A model generated the notes under the pieces. That model was not told the origin of the DNA, did not search any database, and saw nothing but the letters and a program-made list of their open reading frames with translations. The position numbers and the translations under genes were made by a program. Of a stretch of DNA of 64,000 nt, positions 30,153-41,936 are shown piece by piece. The stretch spans positions 558,001-622,000 of the forward strand of contig OY783220.1 in assembly GCA_963678705.1 (NCBI GenBank), read 5' to 3'. Positions within the stretch are counted from its first letter, which is position 1. Each line of letters begins with the position of its first letter. Source of the DNA: Panorpa germanica (taxonomy: Eukaryota; Arthropoda; Insecta; Mecoptera; Panorpidae).

Positions 30153-30850
30153 CTTAAATTCTAGAATTATCTATTATTTGTTACGATAAAGTTAGAATAT
30201 CAAGATCTTAAATGTAATCGTTTTAAATAGCCTCAATATTAACGAAGATAAATAATTAAAAAATCATTTAAAGAACCAGGATAATTAAAGAGGCGAAACT
30301 CTATGAAATATTAAAGAAATTTTTAATGTCTTGACCATTCTTACAGCCCACTTCTTGGTGAAATATTATTTGATTTATATTATTTAAATAAAGGATGGAC
30401 TTAAAAAATAAACAACGCTGGTGCAAGAAAATTCTGTAACATCGCTATGTATCCGCTTGTGTTAACGGTAAGAGCACGGTTTCTCTGATCTTTTTAAAAA
30501 AATGAACCAATGACTTCTCTAGCTGATAATGCAGCCCATACAGGAACTTTAGGTGAGTGTAAAACCCAACTGAAAAATAATTCCGCTTTTTTTTACACGG
30601 GGTTTAAATTCTGTATACTAAAACTTACCTTAGACATACTTCGGATAAATTCATATAAGTTTATATGCAGTACTTCACTCAGCCAAGACCTGATTTATGC
30701 TGTTGTATTTATGTCTTGTCAAATTAATGGACGTTTAAAGAGAATCAGCGACAAGATACTGCTTCCAAAGAGATACGCCAACAACAGTACTCACCCTCTG
30801 ATCCATAATAAACCGGAATGGCTATGTAAATCTTAGAACACGTAGCGCAA
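30153..30850. other. No supported gene
   Basis: A 108-codon frame at 30510-30836 has no recognisable domain and partly overlaps the mariner relic on the other strand. I see no reason to call it. Confidence 0.4.
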
Positions 30851-30859
30851 TTTTTAGTT

Positions 30860-31390
30860 TTTTTGTGATTAAGTTCTGTGAATCTGGTGACCTGGATACC
30901 ACCGGTTTCTAGCTCATCACCAGTCACAATTGATTTTGAAAAGTTTTCATTACATCGAGCAAATTTAAAGTTTATTTTGGAAATGCTCAATTCGGTACAA
31001 TTTTTGATCACCTGTTAATTGATGTGGCTTGAAATTTAATTTCCGTAGACCACTTTATTCAGTTAAAATGCGATGAAATATTGTTTTAGTTCCATTTTCA
31101 TTAATATCACGTAAGATTTCTTGCAGACATTTACTAAATCACTTACTTTTTCAACGTTTCTTCAGTAATGACTTCACATGGTCGACCTGAATGTTCAACA
31201 TTATTACCATCTTCTCTAACATTTTTGATTCTTTGGTACCACTCAAAAAGTTGTGTTTTGAATAAACAATTATCACCATAAGCATTTTAAATGTAGCTGT
31301 TGTAAATGTTTCTGTAGCTGATTTACCGTTCTTAAAACAGAATATAATATTTATTCTTTGTACTTTATACATTTTTCGACCGAAACACAA
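30860..31390 (-). pseudogene. Tc1/mariner transposase relic (N-terminal half)
   Basis: Pieces in shifted frames on the minus strand follow mariner order. QRINIIFCFKNGKSATETF and WYQRIKNVREDGNNVEHSGR are the HTH DNA-binding region (31160-31370). ILRDINENGT lies near 31090. FHRILTE and SGLRKLNFKPHQLTG follow near 31000-31070. SIVTGDE at about 30920 corresponds to the first catalytic Asp motif. Several stops and frameshifts; dead. Confidence 0.72.
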
Positions 31391-31399
31391 AAATAGCTA

Positions 31400-32394
31400 T
31401 CACGTTGTATTTTTATTTATACTGAAGGTAATGTCATGAAATTTTTACAGATTGTTGGACAATTGTTGGATTGTTGTACAAAGGTCCACAGAACAAAAGA
31501 ACTATTATTATTAATAGTTGCCAAACAAATATTAAACTAGTGCTTATTATGGTACAGAAGGTGTATGATATTTGTAGAATTAATTCCATACCGTGTCCAT
31601 ATTCAACTATATGCTGAAAAAATCTCTCTGTGGCGCGGTGAATTTTGTAGAAATCTTCAGAATTTTTTCCACGTAGAATTAAAACCAGTGGTGTGTGCAT
31701 GTTCATATTATTCCACGTGTTACAGAATTCACACTTGTGTCCGTGCATAATTATTCCTCAATGAGGTCTAGTTCTGAGTGCTTTTGGTGCTTCAAGTGCT
31801 CTACGTTTTCCGGCTCTCTCGAAGTACTGGGTCGGCCGGATTGTGATTGAGTTAATGTGAATCACAAATGTGAATCAATTATGTTGTTGGAACTTGATTT
31901 GCGTTCCGGACATTGTAATGAGAAGAATATTGTCGTCACTTCATTTTTATTTTACTTTTTTATCATAAACATTGAATAACGTATCGCTAATACTATCCAG
32001 TCGTCTCAGCTGCTCAAAGACCTACTCTACAGACCCTTAGTTCAGTGTATTAAGTCGACACTGGCAACGCATAGACTTACTATTAATAGTTAAAGGGTCA
32101 TAAGTTCGCACCTCATATCTCTATAGAAGCTAGTTTACAACCATATGTAAAATAAGATTATTTTACATGACAGACCTAATTATAGAACCGTGCATGCCAG
32201 AAAAAGTAATTTGCAGTTTATTATTACGCAGAACATATATTTCCTAAAATGGCATTTTTACGATTATGGTTTTTTCGCCTGTGCATATGAATATGAATGA
32301 TTCAAAATGTGAATGATACTCATACAGAGGTAGCTTGATCATTGGTGAGTGTAAATGTAGTATATCAGGGTTAGAAAACATTTTTGTGTGTCAG
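31400..32394. other. No supported gene
   Basis: A 104-codon minus-strand frame at 31434-31748 is partly hydrophobic but I recognise no family. Confidence 0.4.
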
Positions 32395-32450
32395 ATTCGA
32401 AAATGTACAAATAATATTCGTATACGAATATTATTTGTACATTTTCGAAT
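32395..32450. repeat. 56-bp perfect palindrome
   Basis: The left arm (32395-32422, starting ATTCGAAAATGTACAAATAA) is followed with no spacer by its exact reverse complement. The axis is between 32422 and 32423 (CGTA|TACG). It could extrude a cruciform. Confidence 0.9.
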
Positions 32451-33434
32451 TCTATAGAATTGGGTTGTGAGCCTATTTTTTTAGGATTCGATTTCTCAAA
32501 TCTTTATTGAAATAATGGTTAATTATTGATGATTAAATGATTGATTGACTAATGTTGATGTTTTAACCGAACACTTCGTTACTTCGGAGATCAAACCTCA
32601 AAAGACCGGTACCAGTTACCTTTCAAGATATAGCGTACCACTGACTCTGTAATATTATTCCAGACTGTGTCTACATCTATGAATGGTATTTACATAAAGA
32701 CATTGTTTATATGTAACATGACGAGTACAGAGCATTGTCTTTGTAATGTATCTTATATTTAATTTCCAACAGTATCCTAATGAAAATTGACTTTAAATTG
32801 TTGTCGTGCCAATTATATTTTTATAACAGTCAACCGTGTTACGCGGGCCATAACTTCGCCATTTCTGCAGTATATGTATTTTATGGCATGCACAATGGAA
32901 ACACATCAACAAGACAAATTGTTATTATGTATGAAATTCATGGGTTCCGGTTTCCCGGTTCCACGTTTTCTCTTGGCTTTGTTGCGGAAATATCATTATA
33001 ATCAGATTGCTTTTCGTCGAGGTATTGTTACTACCTATGAATATAGTTTAATTTTATTTTAGTAAAATAATATGAATGAAAATCCACGTTCTTGATTCTA
33101 TGCCAAATGCATTGAAGTACACATCAAATGAAAATCTTCAAATTGCAATCGTCTGATTTTTATATTTACTTGAAGTTATCAAATTGGTTATTGTATCACC
33201 TTAATATGTTAAGTAGATCGAATGTTGCTGAACCTGTTTATTAGACATTGGTTGCATACTAAGAATCAGAGGCCTTAGGGGCGGCAAACAGGATAACCGC
33301 CCGGGGCCTCGCACCCTCACAACCCAAGTAGAAAAATTCCATACTATATATGTATTTAAATCCCTGCATATATCTTTTAAGACATTAATGTACCTTTGTT
33401 TAGGTGTTCCAATTTTCAAAAAAAAAAATTTTTT
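32451..33434. other. Noncoding, start of a GC-richer repeat patch
   Basis: No gene. The phrase GCCCGGGGCCTCGCA occurs at about 33299 and again near 33652, embedded in repeat-derived DNA related in composition to the hAT-like MITE at 34263. Confidence 0.4.
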
Positions 33435-33555
33435 TTTTCTAATTCCTAAACAAAATGAGATAATTTTTTTTTTCTTTTTTTTCTTGTGTAGTCATGAGCA
33501 GGATCATCCTCTGGTGCCGGCTTATCGTTGAATATTGGGACACCCTGTATAAAAT
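33435..33555. repeat. Dispersed repeat, second copy at 60020-60136
   Basis: Both copies contain CTAAACAAAATGAGATAATT, a T/C-rich run, GTGTAGT(C), a CTCTGGTGCC block, CGTTGAATAT and end GACACCCTGTATA or AACACCCTGTATA. Copy spacing is preserved. No coding content; a MITE-like or LINE-tail origin is possible. Confidence 0.65.
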
Positions 33556-34262
33556 TTTAAAACTCTACATTTAAAACTCGTCAAACATTCTTATTTTCAA
33601 TTCTCTGCAATTCAAAGATCTGCCACTCGGGGCCTTGCAAAATTATGCCGCCCGGGGCCTCGCAAAGATCTGTCGCCTGCGGGCCCGCAATGGCTAAGGC
33701 CGTCACTGCTAAGAATGTTACTAATGAATTGCTTAGCGTGTCCAAAATGGCCGAGTGCCACATTTTATAAAAGCACTGTTTTGAACAATGAAAAATCCGC
33801 ATGGAGCGGTGTAGTAATAGTGAAGGGGTGTGTATTCAAATAAATACTAATTAAACATTTATAAATTTAAATTATATATATAAATGTATTATAATATACA
33901 TAAATTAAAAAGTTTTATAGCATCAGTGTTAGTATTTTATATCTTCACTTCATATATATCATACTACGTAGATACTTTTTTGTGTTTTTCTCCTAACTAT
34001 TTATTTTTTCAACTGCTCACCACGATATCTCGAGAACGCCTCGTTCATATTTTATTTATTTTTTTAACAATTTCTTATTAATTTTTTAATTAATGTCAAA
34101 ATGTGCAAATTAAACTTTCACAAAATGAATTAACAAAGGAAAGAATGAAGAAGTAATGGACACCCCAACTTCACCTTACATTTTGTTATTTTACGGACAA
34201 AGATTTCATACTTTGTACCACGCAACAGACATGATATGACAAAAATTTGTTCCAATCATAGT

Positions 34263-34443
34263 CAGGCCCGCATTTGAGGGAGGGAAGGCGAGGCTACTGC
34301 CTCGGGGCCTGCACAATAGATATCAAAGCACTAAATTTTTGAAAGATTTGACGGAAAAGAATTGTTCCTTTTATTCGGAAAATAATTAGGGGCCATCTCT
34401 CCTTCATTGCCCCAGGGCCGCCACACCTCTAAATTCGGCCCTG
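34263..34443. mobile_element. hAT-like MITE with 8-bp target duplication
   Basis: The ends CAGGCCCGCATTTGAG and (reverse) CAGGGCCGAATTTAGAG form imperfect terminal inverted repeats. An exact 8-bp duplication ATCATAGT lies at 34255-34262 and 34444-34451. 181 bp with no coding capacity. A partial copy lies at 61680-61817. Confidence 0.85.
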
Positions 34444-34451
34444 ATCATAGT

Positions 34452-36134
34452 AGATTACTTTATAGATCTAGATCACATTATATATTTTTCTTTTTAAACA
34501 CCTAGCTATAACTAACATATTTACGCTCTGCATAACTTCCATCAGAGAGTTACAAGAAATATAAAAATATACATCTTTTAAAATTTTTTAGTGTGTCCTT
34601 GTTTTGTTATTACAATATTTGTTAATACTCTTGTATATTTGGTAGAAATGGGAAGCGTTAGTCATGATTGAAATCAGCCATTAGTGCTTTAACCGCTCTG
34701 GTACTATGTAGGAGTAGTTGAATATTTTGATATTTTATTTTCCAGCGTCTAAAGTGTAAAGTCTAAAGTGTTGCGCGACCGTAACTGAGTTTTGTACCGC
34801 AGTGTCAACATACTCCTACTTCGTTGTGTAATTTACGAACCTGCTGACATATAAAATGATAAATGCAATTTATTCACAAACACAAACGCCCCTGCTTGCA
34901 TTACGGTAGATTGGCTTATTACAAATTTCAATATTGCCAAGGGCCAAAAATTCATACATATTATGTGTTCCTAATAATGTTTGTATTTTGTAAAATTATG
35001 TTCTACATTAGATATATTTATGTATAAAAGTTCATGTAACATCATACATTTAACATCATAATATGTAAAATACTTAAATTAGACTTGACCCACTTTGTCC
35101 TGAACACACCAAGAAACGATTTTAAGGGATTGATATTAATATGTCTGATTCTACACTCAAAAACATATTACATTTCCGTATAAATAAGAATAGAATGTAT
35201 TATTCGCACAACAAAACACCCTCCTTTCACAATTTATGGTTAGTTCGTGAGTTAGTGTCCAATCCGGCGCTTTATTGTTATATTTCCGATGATTATCCTA
35301 AAGAATACATGGCCTATCGGACGCTATTACTTTGTTAATCTATCGATATTTTATTACTGGTGTTTGTATAAAACTGCGTGGCACTAATAATATATTAGGG
35401 AAGTTTACTAGCAGTAAGGTTTGCAAGTTAAGCACAAAGAGCCAGAGAAAGAATTTTATGTTCATGAGATGGGGTAGCTTTCAATTTATAACATTATTCT
35501 TTTGCTCTATTTCTAAGTCCAGTTCTTTCGTTTAATACTTTCTTCTTATTAAATATATTTCAGCATCAGTTAAGATATTTCATTGTACAGAAAAATCGAA
35601 TAAAAATAACTGAGATGATCACTAGCGTAACGAGGGTATGAAGCGCCTGTGGCAAGTGTCTAACTTGCGCTTCCCTGTAACTAGCTCAATAATGACTTTC
35701 TTTTCTTATAAACGTGTAAATTAAAGAAAATTAAAGAAGGTAGGTTACTTGTTATTAAAAATCCCATGAGAGCTAAAAAATAAAAGTCATTTTCTCCAAA
35801 AAATAAAGAAATCCATACTTGTTCCTAAAAATAAAAAATAAAAAAATAAAAATATGTAACTGACCCCTTTGTTATGCGCCAATAGACTTGATACCATCTC
35901 CGGAGTTGTGTCCGTGGCGGGCCTTTTAGTCGCTACGCCCTCGTACGTGGATGATATTTCTAAAATGGGTAAATGGTAAATAATATAGTAATTTTAGCTT
36001 AAATAATACATTAGATAGATCTTATAGAATAAATTTAAATGTCACTGTTAATTATTATTTATTTGTACTAGAAATATTCTTTGTTGAGGTTCAACTCATA
36101 TAATTATTCTGGTACAACCAATGATACCGAAGGT
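34452..36134. other. No supported gene
   Basis: AT-rich. A few frames of about 65 codons (35141-35535) look like chance. Confidence 0.4.
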
Positions 36135-36142
36135 ACTTATCG

Positions 36143-37199
36143 TAGTGGTTCTCAAAGTGTAGGGCACGACCCACATGGAGGGCGCAATGAAGGCTCAGGG
36201 AGGGGCCCAAAGCTTGGTTGAAAAATTAATTAAATTTACTTACAAAATAATAAAGCAAACTTTTTATACAAAATACAGAAAAAAGATGCAAATCTTCTGG
36301 ACTGAAAAGGTGAAAAGCTTGTAATGAAGCTAAGTTTGTACGAGGGCGGTCTGAAAAATGACAATTTGGAGCTATTTCCTAATCTTAAAATTATGATTGA
36401 AGAAATGGATCTCAAAACTATTCCAACCAAAGCAAAGAAAAGCTTTCTTAAACACTTAGAAATCCTCAAATCTCGTTTTGAAAAATATTTTAATGAGAAC
36501 TTGGATGGTTTGGCATGGATTCAAAACCCGTTCATCATTTTTTACCATCAGTCGATGAGTGCTTCCTCAACATCAACATCACCCTCAAGGAAAAAGAAAA
36601 TCTCATTGACCTCCAAGGTGACACTGGGCTTGAAATGAAGTTTAAAAAATCTTCTCTCACATCCTTTTGGATTGGTGTACAAAAGGAACACCCAATTTTG
36701 AGTCAAAGGGCATTGAAAATACTCACTCCTTTCGCTACCACTTATTCTTGTGAAACTTGTGAAGGTTTTCTGCTCTAGCTGCCTTGAAGAGTAAATATCG
36801 CTCAAGACTGGGAGTGACCAAGGAACTCAGAGTAGCGTTATCAGAATTGACACCGCGTTTCAAGAAACTATGCGCAGAAAAAAAACAAGCACGTCCTTCA
36901 CACTAAAGCTCTTTTTACTATTATTGCTTTGAGTTACAAATAACAATTATGTACAATAGTAGCTAAAATAATTAAATAAATTGTAATTCTTTGTATAGAA
37001 TTTGTTGTTTGATTACGATGACACCTATTGCCCCATTAGAGTATGCATAGAATGTGCAAAACTTAACCACATCAAAATTGACTGTAAAATGTGAAATGCG
37101 ACTCCCTTATAATATATAGTACGGTTACATGTAGGGGGGGGAGGCGGCTTACAGCTGGATTATAAAGGGGGCTCGAAGTAAAAAGTTTGAGAACCGCTG
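36143..37199 (+). mobile_element. hAT transposon remnant (Charlie/ZBED5-like)
   Basis: The left end TAGTGGTTCTCAAAGTGTAG and right end (reverse) CAGCGGTTCTCAAACTTTTT form the inverted repeats typical of Charlie-type hATs. The flanks ACTTATCG (36135-36142) and GCTTATCG (37200-37207) are an 8-bp duplication with one mismatch. The 1.06-kb body keeps only the transposase C-terminus. Confidence 0.85.
36320..36906 (+). pseudogene. hAT transposase C-terminal region, frameshifted
   Basis: In one frame, LFPNLKIMIEEMDLKTIPTK then FLKHLEILKSRFEKYF. After a shift, LSSLTSFWIGVQKEHPILSQ-type sequence and RALKILTPFATTYSCE. After a second shift, LAALKSKYRSRLGVTKELRVALSELTPRF ending at TAA 36904-36906 (shown by pieces only). 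The order matches ZBED5/SCAND3-like hAT transposases and their dimerisation domain. N-terminal zinc finger and catalytic core are missing; at least two frameshifts. Confidence 0.82.
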
Positions 37200-37207
37200 G
37201 CTTATCG

Positions 37208-38720
37208 AATGACAATTACGCCGTGTCGTCGTGTATAGAGGTATATATTATATAAAGTTGTCGTATATGTTGAGGTAAATATAAAAAATACTATTTTGTT
37301 ATAAAACTATAGGATTTTTCAATAAGAGCGGGTCAACTTAGTATCATCTCATTTTATTTATTATATTATTTACGAACAATAAAATTCCATGCTAAATAGA
37401 TAAGACCAACAACTATCATAAGATTAAACAGAATATATTTCCATATTTGAAATACTAATTAGTAAGAAACTTAAGATCCATATATCACTTTTATGGAGTA
37501 TATATCACATTTGTTTTCTTATTTGTTCGTTTACTATATGTTACTATTCATTCTTTGTTTTTTCGTCCATACTTAATTTTATGTATTGTGTTTAGCTATA
37601 AGAACAATAATTTATTCACATTCATATGGAAAAGTGTATCAAGTTTCTAGCTTAAAAAAATATGTTTTTCTTGTTGGATCACTACTTTTGGAATTTAAGT
37701 TGACAAATTTAAGTCATTTTAGTTGACAATCCAACTTAGTGTTGTAATTCAAAATGTTTTAGATTAATGTCACTGGAAATAGAAAACTAACAAATTTTTC
37801 GTTATTTTCTATCATGTCGAAGAACGGGTTGTTAGCCATTGGTCAGTGAATCTCCTGATTTATTAGACAGCCCATGTCACATGTTACCTATATACCAATA
37901 GGGCTGTAGAGTGTGAATGCACTCCTTTTGAATGTTTCATAAAGACCTCTGAAGGATCCGTTAAAACTAATGATTTAACGTACTCTAGGAGAGAATGGGG
38001 TAGGAAGAAAACTTTCTGCACGTGATTTATGATCCTGCTTGTCATGTGAATTCAGGAAGTCTGACGTCTCCTTTCGAAAAGAATCTTCTCAAATGAACTG
38101 AAGATACGTTCAACACATCAACACAATCCGTGAATTCAGTTTGAATTGTCAAGTCCTCGATGGTTGAAGTTATAACCATTGCACGATGAGTTCTATTTGT
38201 ATTAAAATCTAGTAATTTATGTAAGTTTTAAAACTCACGGTCTCAATTAAGACCGTAATTGTTTATTACAATTTTCTTCATATTAAAAACAGATTTTTGT
38301 AATTTGTCTTTTTCCTTACAATGAAATATCGGTAAAAATATTTCCGGATGTTTAGTCCTATCTCTGACAACTTTCTACAATTTCAATAGTTTCTTTTACT
38401 ACTATACTTTACCAAAAAAATATCATTAATACATTTTATTAGATAAAAAGTACCTTTGGATTCATTAATAAATCAGAGTCATTTTTAATAAATTTAATAT
38501 TTTAACAATCAAATAATGTAATAGAAGTAATGTAATACGGTCAAGCAAGCAATTTGTTAATTGCAAGTCAGTTATAGGAAAAATTACAGTAAAAAATAAT
38601 CATAAATACTTATTACTAAATGATGTCCATAAAGGACAAAACCCCATAAAAACTGCAAATATTTATAATTAATAATTAAAACATTAATACATTTCACTGG
38701 TAACTTTAAGATATAGTAAA
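37208..38720. other. No supported gene
   Basis: AT-rich, no convincing frame, RNA gene or repeat. Confidence 0.4.
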
Positions 38721-38903
38721 TCAAATTGAACATCTCTTAAAGATGATAAAGAAACGTAAAGTACGAGTTAAATGCCGTCTCTCGAAGTGATACCAGTGAA
38801 AATGTGTTACTTTTGTTGTGGATGACACTCTAGCCTTCAAAATGAACCACATGGAGTAGTCTATCGAATTTAAGTCTGGAGAGTAAGGAGGCCACTGTTG
38901 CAA
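38721..38903 (-). pseudogene. Mariner-like transposase fragment (C-terminal)
   Basis: The minus-strand frame contains WPPYSPDLNSIDYSMWFILK, the conserved segment around the last catalytic Asp of Tc1/mariner transposases. It is interrupted at its upstream side by the LINE fragment at 38918-39293. Confidence 0.75.
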
Positions 38904-38917
38904 ACAAATGAAGTTAT

Positions 38918-39293
38918 TTATTTTTTTTAAATATAGTTTTTCGGGCTTCCCAGGCACGTAGCCTTTTATCGCCCCTAATATTGTTCTGCTTCTTCTTATA
39001 CGTTATATCCAGACAACAAGAATGATCTATTCATGGCTACAGCAGTTATAAATTTCGGTTTCTCAATCAAAAAGGCGGTGTTAACAGGAAGCGTCTGCGA
39101 AGTCTGTAGCACCGCCCTTTGGAGATCATTTCTTGCCATTGCTGTATTTTTACATTGCCACAGAATGTGGTCAGGGTCTGTCTCCTCTTCACCACATTAG
39201 CATTTAGAGTTTGGAATGATTTTGTTTCTTGCTAGATGTTTCGGAGCTCCAGTATGATTCATTCTTAGTCTTGAGGTCATTGTTATTAATCCC
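38918..39293 (-). mobile_element. LINE 3' fragment inserted in the mariner relic
   Basis: An exact 14-bp target duplication ACAAATGAAGTTAT lies at 38904-38917 and 39294-39307. On the minus strand the fragment encodes MTSRLRMNHTGAPKHLARNK, CGEEETDPDHILWQCKNTAM and PKFITAVAMNRSFLL, a LINE C-terminus with a Cys/His pattern. A short 3' UTR (GGGAAGCCCG) and an A-rich tail follow. 5'-truncated, dead on arrival. Confidence 0.85.
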
Positions 39294-39307
39294 ACAAATG
39301 AAGTTAT

Positions 39308-40239
39308 GAAAATTGAGACCAAGCATTAATCTGTCAGAAATATATCGTTGTAGGTCGTACATGAATAGAAATATTCCAAATGAAATTAATACACATTCAT
39401 ACTTCGTACAATTCCATCACCTGAGCTAGAGGTATCGAACCTGTACCTATTTTTCAATAAATGCAAAAATGCACATATTTTTAGTATTGAGTTTATACAT
39501 TAAATAAATTAATTAATAATTGACTTCATTTACTGCGTATAAATATGTTCAATAATTCAATAAGTATTCAATTATTACCGGTGTTATTATTATAACCGTT
39601 CGACGATGGCTTCGTTTTTTTGCGGGAAGGTGGTGCAGGATGGTGAGTGGCGTTTCGTTTCGATCCATACTAAACCTCTCTATCTATAACAGTAATTGAA
39701 TTTAACGAAATCCCTTTAACGCTGTGCAAATTGAGTTTTTAAACCAATCAATCTATAAAACATTGGCTGATACGAAGCAAGTCGGAATGTAGACGATAGC
39801 AATAACTCCATCTGTCTGCTTAGTATGGAAATATATATTAGACTGCAGCTTACTGAAAGTAATAGAAGCACTTGAGTGACAAATATATTTACGAATACTC
39901 TTACCTTAGGGTGTTTTTTTATTTTCTCACCTTATACTCGTGCATATTTCTTTTTCTCTTTAACTTTTATTCAAAAGTAAAATGTTTTAGAAATCAGAGC
40001 ATTTAAGTGAGAAAATAAGTGAAACAAAATTCAAAGCGTTGCACCAAAATCAATCTTTACTTCAATTTATAAATTGCTTTAAGAATAAACCTTATCTTTA
40101 AGAGACGATATAGTTACCAGATGTAGAAACTTTTCAATCATTTACAGAATTAAAGTTGTCGACAATCACTATCTCTGGCAACACTTTCCTTTTTTTATTT
40201 GATTTCTATAGATTATTACAACCTGTCCTATTTAAAAAT
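39308..40239. other. Noncoding; possible continuation of the mariner relic
   Basis: The sequence just after the LINE should continue the mariner copy, but I cannot read more transposase with confidence. No other feature. Confidence 0.35.
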
Positions 40240-41041
40240 TAGGTGTCTTGCCCGGGGTGTGCACATCGACTCATCCCTCAATTTCAATAGATCCTAGATT
40301 CTGATTGGTTGGTTAATAGATCCTTTCGAGGACCTTTTCTTCTTAGGAGGTACTTTTTTTTTAGCCTGCGTACTACCGAATTATTGGACATTAGACAGCT
40401 GGCCAAATTGTTTGGCTGTTCAAGTATTCTCTCTTTGTATGCTTTGATTCTAAGTACTACTTCATCATTAACTGTTATTAGGTACAAACCACGGTGCATT
40501 CGTGAAAATCCTTAGCATTTTAGATTGGAATCTTTAGATTATTGGAAATATTAGAGGTAGATACAATACCACATAGTTGAATACCATATGACTTTACCGG
40601 TTTAAGTATGGATTTCTAGAACAGGAGGTTGTTTTCACTGCTCAGTTGTGAATTCCGTCCTAACAGCTAATACATCTTCCGCAGTTGTATGCGTAACTAC
40701 TTTCTCTTTGTAAGTATAAGCTTCTTCCAAGTAAGCGTCCTGTCTAAGTGTATTCCCAAGTACCTCACATGGTCAGCCTGCGGTATATTGACATTGTTTA
40801 ATGTGATACTTGGGCAGTTGCCCTGTCTAGTTGTGAACGTGATATGTATTGATTTTGCTTCGCTGGCTTTGATTCTCCAGTCCTTCATACATGAAGATAG
40901 TTTGTCCAGATTTTTCTGTAGTATAGTCGTTGCATTAGGTGGATCATTATGCGACGTCAAGATTGCCGGATCGCCAGCAAAAGTTGCCGTCATAACTGAA
41001 CTTTCCACATGTAAGTCTGCTGTGGATAATAGATAAGGCAA
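40240..41041 (-). pseudogene. Jockey-type LINE reverse transcriptase, 3' part
   Basis: 40697-41041 reads as the RT palm and thumb: LLSTADLHVESSVMTATFAG, ITFTTRQGNCPSITLNNVNI, HVRYLGIHLDRTLTWKK. The catalytic FADD motif is FAGD here, so the first Asp is lost. After a degraded stretch with stops (SYGIQL-like pieces), 40284-40499 gives the C-terminal part (VVLRIKAYKERILEQPNNLA, NSVVRRLKKK). The order and wording match Jockey elements. Not functional. Confidence 0.82.
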
Positions 41042-41135
41042 TACTTTTAATTGTTAACCTTAACAGTTTACTTAAATTATCAATGTTTGTTGTCAATTAT
41101 TACTCTCCGTTTCAATATTTGTCACAATTGACAAT

Positions 41136-41930
41136 TGTTACGAATTTGCGGGCGTCTGAGCATACAAAAATTACAGTTGTGAAATATTATTCAAAATCAG
41201 CAGAAAAGGTTGCGCATCCCTGTACAAATATCTCGTCATTGCGATAACAACGCGTGTTCCTGGAGATAAACATATACAACTGCATGCCATGCACTTGTGT
41301 TATTGTTTACGATTGATCTTTCTAGAACCAAATACTACGCGTGTTGAGTGGAACGTCATAGAAATAGTCAGGAGGTCAAAACGGCGTATTTGGATAATTA
41401 TAAAAATATTCTGGAAAGTCAAAGTTGTCGAGACCAGGGGTATTCTACTGCGTAAACCGCTGCTATAAAAGGAGCAGAGCATCGCGTCGCAAGTCAGTCC
41501 GCAAGCAAGAGTCAGTCCGCGATAGAGAGTCAGTCCGCAAGCAAGAGTCAGTCCGCGGGAATAGTTCAGTCAACAACAGTCAGTCTGCAAAGAATAAGTA
41601 AAATAATAAACAGTTATTATAAATAGTTGTTTTGTGTGAATAAATAAAGTCTGTGAAAGTGTTAATCCTTCTTATTATTTTAATTGTGGCTATTCATTAA
41701 TTTAAAAGTTATAACGCGACTAAATAATAAAAATAATTACTCCGCTCGGTGATTAGAAAGAACCCCTAGTCGCAGGCGTAATACGGCGTATATTTAGAAG
41801 GTTCGAGAATCCTAATCACCCTTCCTTTAATCCTCGCTCGCTCATACAAATTTTGTACATTTGGCGTCATAGAAGGTTCCAGAGCCAGACTCCCTTTATC
41901 CCCCTTTCACGCCCTTACAAGTTTGTAACA
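41136..41930 (+). repeat. Single LTR with primer-binding site (truncated LTR element)
   Basis: TGTTACGAATTTGCGG (41136) to GTTTGTAACA (41930), with inverted termini TGTTAC/GTAACA. Two bases later TGGTGTTAGGAGC looks like a primer-binding site, so this is a 5' LTR whose internal part is lost soon after (by about 42000). A TATA box (TATAAAA, 41464-41470), polyadenylation signal AATAAA (about 41643) and four copies of GTCAGTCCGC (41490-41556) fit an LTR promoter/R region. No matching second LTR or target duplication was found. Confidence 0.7.
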
Positions 41931-41936
41931 TTTGGT

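Noticed and set aside
31434..31748. Hydrophobic minus-strand frame that might suggest a receptor fragment
   Set aside because: No motif of odorant or gustatory receptors could be identified, and no adjoining exon.
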